NCBI GenBank assembly: GCA_026389695.1
Contig: JAPLHI010000056.1
Location: forward strand, 1-5,669
Direction of reading: 5' to 3'
Source: Chloroflexota bacterium
GTDB lineage: Bacteria > Chloroflexota > Dehalococcoidia > GIF9 > UBA5629
DNA: 5,669 nucleotides
The position numbers and the translations under genes are program-made. How positions within the stretch are numbered: position 1 is the first letter of the stretch; every line of letters begins with the position of its first letter. Shown here piece after piece: positions 1 to 5,234 of this stretch. The notes under the pieces were generated by a model. It saw nothing but the letters and a program-made list of their open reading frames with translations. It made no database searches and was not told where the DNA came from.

Positions 1-1
1 A

Positions 2-58
2 TTGGACATGTTGGACGGAACACCTGTTCTGGATATAAAACCTGAAGTTTGTTCATAA
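2..58 (+). CDS. tsaA: TsaA/TrmO-type tRNA methyltransferase, C-terminal end only (partial)
   Basis: The gene enters from the left edge and ends at the TAA at 56-58. The 18 visible residues read LDMLDGTPVLDIKPEVCS. The DGTPVLDIKP block is the hallmark C-terminal motif of the TsaA/YaeB/TrmO (UPF0066) family. Characterised members use S-adenosylmethionine to methylate N6 of the threonylcarbamoyladenosine at position 37 of certain tRNAs; many bacterial and archaeal members are short stand-alone proteins of unproven substrate. The protein stops about five residues after the motif, whereas many homologues continue with a proline/aspartate-rich tail, so this end looks short. The SAM-binding part lies outside the window, so function is inferred from the motif alone. 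Confidence 0.75.
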   Translation: MDMLDGTPVLDIKPEVCS

Positions 59-144
59 ATGGGTTATGGGGAGTTTTATGACAAACCTCACCTCATGATC
101 TTTCACAGGAAGGAGTCTTTGCTTCACTAATCTCCCGCAACGTG

Positions 145-165
145 TCAAATCCTACCAGCATTTGA
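145..165. repeat. Dyad TCAAAT-N9-ATTTGA upstream of the ATC-hydrolase-like gene
   Basis: Two perfect 6-base inverted arms (145-150 and 160-165) flank a 9-base spacer, ending 32 bases before the ATG at 198. The spacing would fit a dimeric repressor half-site pair or a weak mRNA stem-loop ahead of the ribosome binding site. The rest of 59-197 shows no convincing -35/-10 pair. It does contain a strong Shine-Dalgarno-like GGAAGGAG (108-115), followed only by a few codons before a stop. A 6-base dyad can easily arise by chance, so this is a weak call. Confidence 0.25.
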
Positions 166-197
166 AGAATACAAAATAATCGACCGGAGGTTTACGT

Positions 198-752
198 ATG
201 GATGAACTGGAAAAGGAAAAAAAGGAAGGGCTTTCCTGGGATTATCTGGCAAGTGTTCCTGCCAAGCAAAAGGAGATCGGCGATGAATACAAGATTTCAG
301 GCTGGGGATTAGGCGCCGCCCTTTTTTCTTTTGCGGCTAAAGCTGTCATCGAGGAACTCGGCCCGGAGAAGGGTGAAGCTTTGCTTAAAAAAGCCATCGA
401 GGAGTTCGGGAGGGAAAGAGGCAAGCGAATTGCCGGGATAGTAAAAGGGCTGGGCAAGCCGCTCACTCTAAAGAACTGGTTTATATACAACGATATGTAT
501 CCCCAAAATACTAATCCGCAGCCCATCGATATAGTTGACGGTGACTATTTAATGAAAACGGGTGAATGCGTCTTGTTTAATACAACCAGGGAATTTGGCC
601 TTAGCGATTTCAGTCAATTTTTTTGCAAGTATGATGACCAAGCGGTTTTTGAAGGGTACAACCCGGATATAAAGCTGATAAAAGAATACCGCTACCAGAC
701 CGGAAAAAACCACTGCATGTTCCGTTATAGCATAAAAGAGTCCCATAAATAG
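198..752 (+). CDS. L-2-amino-thiazoline-4-carboxylic acid hydrolase family protein
   Basis: This is a 184-residue soluble protein with no signal peptide. The first ~80 residues are charged and helical, including the pattern GPEKGEALLKKAIEEFGRERG (55-75) typical of the helical N-terminal half of the ATC-hydrolase family. The C-terminal half carries the family's spaced cysteines: C124 in GEC, C143 in FFCKYDD followed by D146/D147 and the GYNP turn (153-156), then C173 in NHCMF after a TGK turn. The founding family member opens the thiazoline ring of ATC in bacterial L-cysteine synthesis. Most genomic homologues, especially in anaerobes, are uncharacterised, so the substrate here is unknown. The start is set by GGAGG at 186-190, seven bases before the ATG. 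It precedes chrA by 25 bases, suggesting co-transcription, although no functional link is known. Confidence 0.72.
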   Translation: MDELEKEKKEGLSWDYLASVPAKQKEIGDEYKISGWGLGAALFSFAAKAVIEELGPEKGEALLKKAIEEFGRERGKRIAGIVKGLGKPLTLKNWFIYNDMYPQNTNPQPIDIVDGDYLMKTGECVLFNTTREFGLSDFSQFFCKYDDQAVFEGYNPDIKLIKEYRYQTGKNHCMFRYSIKESHK

Positions 753-777
753 TGTCACAGGTTTTTCGCTGCAGCCT

Positions 778-1944
778 ATGTCCATCGAGTCAGTTGAAAA
801 AGTACCGTCCCTGGTCAGGTTGTTCCTGTCTTTTCTGAAGTTAGGGGCCACAGCTTTCGGCGGCCCTGCCATGATTGCTTATATCCGCAGGATGGTTGTG
901 GAACATAAGAAGTGGATGGATGACGCGTCATTCCGGGATGGAGTTGCCTTCTGCCAGATGGTGCCGGGGGCTACAGCCATGCAGTCTGCTGCCTATGTAG
1001 GGTTGAGGGTCAGGGGCGTATCGGGAGCTGCAGCCAGCTTCATAGGCTTCGGGCTGCCTGCGTTTCTGGTCATGATGATACTATCGGCACTCTACGTACA
1101 GACCCGAAATTTGCCGGTGGTAATTTCGGCATTCAACGGGTTGCAGGCCATGATAGTTTCTATCGTCGCTAACGCCGCCATTACATTCGGCAGGACATCC
1201 ATGAAGACTTGGAAAGCAGCGGCCATAGCGATTGTAGCTGGGATATTATTTGGGTTTGGCGTAAATCCTTTCCTGGTAATTCTGCTGGCTGCGATAGCAG
1301 GTATCGTGCTTTATATCAAGCAGCCCAATCCCCCTGTTGTAATAGCGAGCAAACGGATTACAACAACCAGGCCTACACTGATTATTATAGCAGCTGTCAT
1401 ATTAGGATTCGTCATTCTCTTTTTCGCTAATCCGGGTCTTTTCAACCTGGCTGCGCTCATGGTACGTGTTGACTTATTTGCCTTCGGAGGTGGCTTCACT
1501 TCCGTTCCTCTCATGTTCAATGAGGTGGTAAACGTTAACTCGTGGATGGATAGCCCGACATTTCTAAACGGGATTGCCCTTGGGCAAGTCACCCCGGGGC
1601 CCATCGTCATTACGGCTACTTTTATAGGGTTTTTGCTCTACGGCCCGTTTGGGGGTACCATTGCCACCCTGGCTGTATTTATGCCATCTTTTTTAATCGT
1701 GGTGGGAATCGCGCCGTATTTTGATAAATTACGTGCTTTTTCCTATTTTAACAAAGCAGTCAGCGGTATATTGAGCTCATTCGTCGGCCTTCTTGTAGCT
1801 GTAACAGTACTGTTTGCTTTAAAAGTACCCTGGGATTTTATTCGCGCCTTAATTGCGATCGCAACCTTCGTAGCCCTATGGTTTAAAGTCGAGGTCTACT
1901 GGGTGGTCATAGCAGGAATAGCAATTTCAATCTTCTTTTTATAA
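778..1944 (+). CDS. chrA: ChrA-type chromate transporter, two-domain (long-chain) form
   Basis: This 388-residue integral membrane protein has the duplicated architecture of the CHR superfamily. The N-half carries FGGP (27-30) and QMVPGA (60-65). The C-half repeats these as FGGGFTSVP (236-244) and QVTPGP (270-275). A linker around residues 180-205 (KQPNPPVV, then KRITTTRP) joins the halves, and each half has about five or six hydrophobic membrane segments. Characterised long-chain members export chromate, coupled to the membrane potential, and confer resistance; many homologues in anaerobes have unproven substrates. The length of about 390 residues is normal and the C-terminus is intact. The ATG at 778 lacks a good ribosome binding site, so translation may depend on coupling with the gene ending 25 bases upstream. 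No chrB-like regulator is visible. Family assignment is firm; chromate as the substrate is inferred. Confidence 0.9.
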   Translation: MSIESVEKVPSLVRLFLSFLKLGATAFGGPAMIAYIRRMVVEHKKWMDDASFRDGVAFCQMVPGATAMQSAAYVGLRVRGVSGAAASFIGFGLPAFLVMMILSALYVQTRNLPVVISAFNGLQAMIVSIVANAAITFGRTSMKTWKAAAIAIVAGILFGFGVNPFLVILLAAIAGIVLYIKQPNPPVVIASKRITTTRPTLIIIAAVILGFVILFFANPGLFNLAALMVRVDLFAFGGGFTSVPLMFNEVVNVNSWMDSPTFLNGIALGQVTPGPIVITATFIGFLLYGPFGGTIATLAVFMPSFLIVVGIAPYFDKLRAFSYFNKAVSGILSSFVGLLVAVTVLFALKVPWDFIRALIAIATFVALWFKVEVYWVVIAGIAISIFFL

Positions 1945-2201
1945 ACGTTTCCTGTCTATTACCGGAAGGCGGAACATTTGTTGGGTCACGACACCGGGAA
2001 AGTACTTTGTGCCGCCTTTGTTAAATGGAGCGAACAACGAAAACTACTGTGCGCCTGGGCTGGTGACAAGCTTGCCATAGCCAGATATAATGAAACGGTA
2101 AAATCTGTTGCATTTTTCCAATTGGAGCTGAGGAACCAACCGAACTGATAACCGTGCAGAATGAAATGGAAGCGGAGAAGGCCGCGAAAACCTGGTACTG
2201 A
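1945..2201 (+). pseudogene. Frame-broken remnant of an unrecognised small gene between chrA and the OYE gene
   Basis: After the chrA stop, the same frame stays open to TGA at 2146-2148 and reads like real protein, e.g. AAFVKWSEQRKLL and KLAIARYNETVKSVAFF. From about 2118 a second frame (-1) takes over with equally protein-like, charged sequence, IGAEEPTELITVQNEMEAEK and then AAKTWY, ending at TGA 2199-2201. Adding one T to the TTTTT run at 2113-2117 would join them into a single product of roughly 75 residues if it begins at TTG 1978 or 1981; AGGCGG at 1967-1972 is a possible ribosome binding site for 1978. The upstream residues could instead be the tail of a longer lost gene. I do not recognise the family. 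It may be a true frameshift, a sequencing error in a homopolymer, or decayed sequence. The 20-codon N-terminal extension of the OYE frame starting at 2161 overlaps it and is rejected as a start. Confidence 0.45.
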
Positions 2202-2207
2202 ATTTAT

Positions 2208-2214
2208 AAGAGGA
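2208..2214 (+). promoter_or_regulatory. Ribosome binding site that sets the OYE-family start at 2221
   Basis: AAGAGGA lies six bases before ATG 2221. The upstream in-frame ATG at 2161 has no comparable site, and its extra 20 residues (rich in K/R/P) do not resemble the family. OYE proteins begin with a short lead into F-x-P-x-x-I, as seen here in LFEPVDIKN directly after ATG 2221. Confidence 0.65.
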
Positions 2215-2220
2215 AAACCT

Positions 2221-3150
2221 ATGAGTTCCGTTCTATTTGAACCGGTAGATATCAAGAACATAAGGCTGAAAAACAGGTTCGTCCGATCTGCGACTATGGA
2301 AGGCCGGGCAACATTCGATGGACGGCCGACCCGGAGGCTGCAGGAGCTGTACTTTAAGCTGGCGGAGGGGGAAGTAGGTTTGATAGTTACCAGCGCCGCC
2401 GCGGTCAAGGTCTATAAATACCCTCCCGATATCGAAGGGCTGCCCTTCGGCCTGGCTATTGACGATGACCGCTGCATTGAGAGCTGGAAAGAAGTAATCG
2501 ACGGCGTTCACGAGCAGGTCTCGAAAATCGCCATGCAGATTGTGCATCCCGGACCCCGGGGCCCCTCTCACATCGCTCCCTCCGCCGTTTTGTTAAAGGA
2601 CATCGGCATAGTGCCCAGGGAAATGACGGTTACTGAAATTCAGGAGCTGGTCGACAGGTTTGCGCAGGCCTGCCGCCGCGCCAAGGAAGCGGGCTTTGAC
2701 GCAGTGCAGCTTCACGGGGCCCACGGATACCTGATCAATAACTTCATCTCTCCTCATACCAATGTGCGGACCGACGAATATGGAGGCAGCACTGAAAACC
2801 GCGCCCGCTTCATCGTCGATATTGTGAAGAAGGCGAGGACGATGGTCGGGCCCGGGTATCCGCTCATGATCAAGATGAACTGCGATGACTTTGTTGACGG
2901 GGGTATCGACAAAGACGAGGCAGTTCGAATCGCCAGAATAATCGTTAAAGGTGGCATCGATTGTATCGAGGTGTCGGGGGGAGGTCAGGCCGGGGGTGGC
3001 AGCCGTGTTTCTATCAAAGGGATTAACAAGGAAGGAAAGGAGGCATACTTCCGGCCCTACGCCCGGGCATTGAAGGAAAACGTATCGGTACCTGTCATCT
3101 TGGTTGGCGGGCTTCGCACCCCGCGTGTCATGATAACGAGGAACCTTTAA
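2221..3150 (+). CDS. Old Yellow Enzyme family NADH:flavin oxidoreductase, C-terminally truncated (probable pseudogene)
   Basis: The first ~300 residues are a well-conserved (beta/alpha)8 FMN enzyme of the OYE / 2,4-dienoyl-CoA reductase group (COG1902-like). Visible motifs are LKNRFVRSAT (16-25), MQIVH (105-109), LHGAHGYL (164-171) with the active-site histidines H165/H168, SPHTNVRTDEYGGSTENR (177-194), K218 in the MIKMN strand, EVSGG (250-254) and VGGLRTP (295-301). Such enzymes reduce activated C=C bonds of enoate or enone substrates with FMN and NAD(P)H. The protein stops at 309 residues with VMITRNL. Family members of the single-domain type usually run about 330-370 residues and continue into a second FMN-phosphate-binding segment and a cysteine-containing C-terminus, both absent here. 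In the neighbouring frame, 3135-3164 reads NEEPLKEGEK and then stops, hinting at a frameshift just after V303-M304, but no later part of the family is found downstream. It is probably inactive. Nothing here shows whether it once worked with the downstream EtfAB. Confidence 0.85.
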   Translation: MSSVLFEPVDIKNIRLKNRFVRSATMEGRATFDGRPTRRLQELYFKLAEGEVGLIVTSAAAVKVYKYPPDIEGLPFGLAIDDDRCIESWKEVIDGVHEQVSKIAMQIVHPGPRGPSHIAPSAVLLKDIGIVPREMTVTEIQELVDRFAQACRRAKEAGFDAVQLHGAHGYLINNFISPHTNVRTDEYGGSTENRARFIVDIVKKARTMVGPGYPLMIKMNCDDFVDGGIDKDEAVRIARIIVKGGIDCIEVSGGGQAGGGSRVSIKGINKEGKEAYFRPYARALKENVSVPVILVGGLRTPRVMITRNL

Positions 3151-3195
3151 AAGAAGGTGAAAAATGAAGCACGCTCAACCCGCGGCGGGTAAAAG

Positions 3196-3212
3196 GGAAA
3201 TTATAAATTTCC
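3196..3212. repeat. 17-base palindrome upstream of the etf promoter (possible operator)
   Basis: GGAAATT at 3196-3202 and AATTTCC at 3206-3212 are perfect 7-base inverted arms around ATA. The site ends 29 bases before the -35 element of the putative etfB promoter, in a non-coding AT-rich stretch. Size and symmetry suit a dimeric transcription-factor site. With no T-run after it and weak A/T-rich arms, it is not a terminator. No regulator gene for it is visible in the window. Confidence 0.4.
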
Positions 3213-3241
3213 GTTATGATATTAATCCCCGTTTTCCACTT

Positions 3242-3270
3242 TTGACAACGATGGGGGTTTATTGTAAACT
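3242..3270 (+). promoter_or_regulatory. Sigma-70/SigA-type promoter for etfB-etfA
   Basis: A perfect TTGACA (-35, 3242-3247) is followed, after exactly 17 bases, by TAAACT (-10, 3265-3270), which matches TATAAT at four of six positions including both T ends. Transcription would start near 3277, giving a leader of about 45 bases before ATG 3324. It sits in the only sizeable spacer ahead of the etf pair, after the damaged OYE gene, so the etf genes can be expressed independently of the upstream genes. Confidence 0.65.
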
Positions 3271-3323
3271 TTCCGATTGGTTAATTTTGTTAGCCAAATA
3301 TCATAAAGGGGTGATTTGCTACC

Positions 3324-4124
3324 ATGAATATGATCGTCTGCTGTAAACAGGTGCTCGATCCGGAAGCAGCACCGGCGACCTTCAAACTCGATGCTGCCAA
3401 TAACAGAATGGTTCAACCGCCTGAGGTTAAACCGGTCATCAATCCCTACGATGAGCAGGCAGTTGAAGCTGCGCTCAGAATTAAGGATACCGACAAAGCA
3501 GCTCACAAAATAACCGTCATCACGCTCGGCAACAACCTTCTACGCGACGTGGTGAAAAAACCGCTCTCCATGGGCGCTGATGAGTTGATCCTCCTTGAGG
3601 ATGCGGCCTTTGAAGGCGGCGACGGCTTCGCGGTTGCCACAGCCCTTGCGGCGGCAATCAAGAAGGTGGGGCAATTCGACCTCATCTTTTGCGGCAGACA
3701 GGAATCTGAATGGGACGATGGACAGGTCGGCTCCGGTATTGCCGAGATTCTCGGCATCCCCAGCGTGACCGTAGCCAAGAAGGTTGAAGTTGTCGGCGGC
3801 AAAGTCAAGGTAGAAAGGGTAACCGCCGATGGTTTCCAGGTTCTGGAGGCTTCCATACCCGCCCTGATCACGGTAAGTAACGAGCTCGGTGAAGCAAGGT
3901 ATGCCACACTGAAAGGCATCATGGCTGCCAGTAAAAAACAGCCCATAGTTTGGAAACCCGCTGATATTGGCCTCGATAAGGTCGGTGCCGCGGCCAGGAA
4001 GACCAAAGTTGTTAAATTGTTCCAGCCTGTAAAAGAAGGCAAATGCGAAATTATCAGCGACGACGATTTGAAAGTGGCTGCTGCCAAACTTGCTGATAAA
4101 CTGCGCGAATACAAGGTAATTTAA
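3324..4124 (+). CDS. etfB: Electron transfer flavoprotein subunit beta (EtfB/FixA family)
   Basis: This 266-residue cytoplasmic protein is the normal length for EtfB. Residues 1-12 (MNMIVCCKQVLD) and VINPYDEQAVEAALRIKD (38-55) are characteristic of the family. The nucleotide-binding segment is FDLIFCGRQESEWDDGQVGSG (118-138), followed by IAEILGIPSVT. The beta-subunit signature is seen at VERVTADGFQVLEASIPALITV (163-184). EtfB pairs with EtfA; the heterodimer takes electrons from acyl-CoA or other flavin dehydrogenases, or in bifurcating versions from NADH. The beta site binds AMP in classical ETFs and a second FAD in bifurcating ones. Here the segment reads ESEWDDGQVG, not the AIDGDT-type sequence common in both classes as I know them, so I do not assign a class. 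The start is supported by AAAGGGGTGA (3305-3314), nine bases upstream, and by the promoter at 3242-3270. etfA follows after 35 bases. Confidence 0.95.
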   Translation: MNMIVCCKQVLDPEAAPATFKLDAANNRMVQPPEVKPVINPYDEQAVEAALRIKDTDKAAHKITVITLGNNLLRDVVKKPLSMGADELILLEDAAFEGGDGFAVATALAAAIKKVGQFDLIFCGRQESEWDDGQVGSGIAEILGIPSVTVAKKVEVVGGKVKVERVTADGFQVLEASIPALITVSNELGEARYATLKGIMAASKKQPIVWKPADIGLDKVGAAARKTKVVKLFQPVKEGKCEIISDDDLKVAAAKLADKLREYKVI

Positions 4125-4159
4125 GAGAAAGAGATAGGATTAATAACAGGAGGAACACG

Positions 4160-5158
4160 ATGGCTGATAATAAAGGAATTTTAGTTGTAGGCGAAATTGC
4201 TGATGGAAAATTAGCTCCTATTACGGCTGAAGCTTTGGGCGCCGGAAAGCATCTGGCCGGTGAACTCAAAGAAGAGCTTAGCTGTATCCTTATCGGCGAC
4301 AAAGTGGGCGATGTCGCTAAAGCTGCTATCGCAGCCGGCGCTGACAAGGTTTACACCACCGAAGACGCCGCTCTCAAAGATTATGAGAATGATGCCTATA
4401 TGCAGGTTGTAGAAAAAGCGGCTAAAGATCTCGCCCCCAGGATTATCCTCATGGGACAGACCTCTATGGGCCGCGATCTCGCTCCCAGGCTGGCTTTCAG
4501 GCTGGGCGTCAGCGCGGTTGTGGACTGCCTTGAGCTGTCCATTGACGGCGCAACCAAATTAATGCACTGCACCCGCCCGGTATACGGCGGCAATGCCAAA
4601 GCTACCTTTACATCCGAAGCGCTACTGCAGATTGCCACGGTAAGGCAGAAGGCCATGTCGCCCCTGGCTCCTGATGCGGGCAGGCAGGGACAGGTTGTAG
4701 CCTTCCCCGTAACGCTCGACGCTGCCAAAATAAGGGCCAAAGTCCTGGAAACCATCAAAGAAGAAGTAGCCGGTGTGAAACTCGAGGATGCCGCTGCAGT
4801 AGTCGCCGGTGGACGTGGCATGGGTGGTCCCGAACCCTTTACCAAAGAGCTTGCCGAGCTGGCCAAATTATTGAAGGGCGCTGTCGGCGCGTCCAGGCCT
4901 CCCTGTGATAATAAATGGGTTCCCGATACTATCCAGATCGGTCTCACAGGCAAGATCATTGCACCGGAGCTTTACATTGCCATCGGGCTCTCCGGTTCCA
5001 GCCAGCACATGTCCGGATGCTCCGGATCCAAGTGCATCGTTGCCATTAATAAGGACCCGGAAGCCAACATCTTCAAGGAAGCCCGCGTGGGTGTGGTAGG
5101 TGACTGGAAAGTTATACTGCCTGCTTTCACACAGAAGATAAAAGAGCTCATTCAGTAA
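4160..5158 (+). CDS. etfA: Electron transfer flavoprotein subunit alpha (EtfA/FixB family)
   Basis: This 332-residue protein is of usual EtfA length. The N-terminal domain (about 1-195) includes ILMGQTSMGRDLAPRLAFRL (96-115) and CTRPVYGGNAKA (137-148). The C-terminal FAD domain starts at VVAGGRGMGG (214-223) and includes GASRP (243-247 with R246), QIGLTGK (259-265), LYIAIGLSGSSQH (271-283), KCIVAINKDPEANIF (291-305) and D315. By motif alignment, R246, Q259, T263, S278, Q282, H283, N297 and D315 match FAD ligands of human ETF-alpha with a constant offset of three. The exception is L262, where the human protein has Gln265. The usual A/K-I/V before QH is S280-S281. The FAD here is the electron-transferring flavin of the heterodimer. 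AGGAGG at 4148-4153, six bases before ATG, fixes the start. A strong terminator follows the stop, so the transcription unit is etfB-etfA. Partner dehydrogenases must lie elsewhere. Confidence 0.96.
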   Translation: MADNKGILVVGEIADGKLAPITAEALGAGKHLAGELKEELSCILIGDKVGDVAKAAIAAGADKVYTTEDAALKDYENDAYMQVVEKAAKDLAPRIILMGQTSMGRDLAPRLAFRLGVSAVVDCLELSIDGATKLMHCTRPVYGGNAKATFTSEALLQIATVRQKAMSPLAPDAGRQGQVVAFPVTLDAAKIRAKVLETIKEEVAGVKLEDAAAVVAGGRGMGGPEPFTKELAELAKLLKGAVGASRPPCDNKWVPDTIQIGLTGKIIAPELYIAIGLSGSSQHMSGCSGSKCIVAINKDPEANIFKEARVGVVGDWKVILPAFTQKIKELIQ

Positions 5159-5180
5159 TACCTGAACTGAATACGATAAT

Positions 5181-5212
5181 AAAAGCCCCCGTCTCAAAGA
5201 CGGGGGCTTTTT
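5181..5212 (+). terminator. Rho-independent terminator after etfA, likely bidirectional
   Basis: A perfect 14-bp stem (5181-5194 with 5198-5211, core GCCCCCGTCT / AGACGGGGGC) closes on a three-base CAA loop. It is followed by a run of five T on the plus strand and flanked by A-rich sequence on the left that becomes T-rich on the minus strand. It begins 22 bases after the etfA stop and lies 22 bases beyond the stop of the convergent elongation factor gene, so it can end both transcripts. Confidence 0.95.
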
Positions 5213-5234
5213 AATTACATATTTGTGAAATTGC

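Noticed and set aside
64..96. Possible hairpin (ATGGGGAGTTT against AAACCTCACCTCAT) after the TsaA gene
   Set aside because: Pairing needs bulges and mismatches and no T-run follows, so it is not supportable as a terminator.
1945..1970. TTTCC...GGAA short inverted repeat just after chrA
   Set aside because: The arms are only about four bases with no T-tract, so it is not a credible terminator.
2161..2220. Upstream in-frame ATG giving the OYE protein 20 more residues
   Set aside because: The extension is K/R/P-rich and unlike the family, lacks a ribosome binding site, and overlaps the protein-like remnant in another frame. ATG 2221 has a well-placed AAGAGGA.
1986..2408. 140-codon minus-strand ORF across the chrA-OYE spacer
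   Set aside because: It is antisense to the remnant and to the conserved N-terminus of the OYE gene, has Ser/Leu-rich shadow composition and contains no motif.
3164..3346. 60-codon plus-strand ORF with a good AAGAAGGTGA ribosome binding site in front of ATG 3164
   Set aside because: It spans the etf palindrome, promoter and etfB ribosome binding site and overlaps the etfB start. Its product shows no recognisable motif. The ribosome binding site may be left over from a lost gene or be chance.
3503..4114. Long minus-strand ORF (203 codons) inside etfB, and a similar one (187 codons) at 4396-4959 inside etfA
   Set aside because: Both are complementary-frame shadows of well-conserved etf genes, with low-complexity S/A/T/P-rich products.
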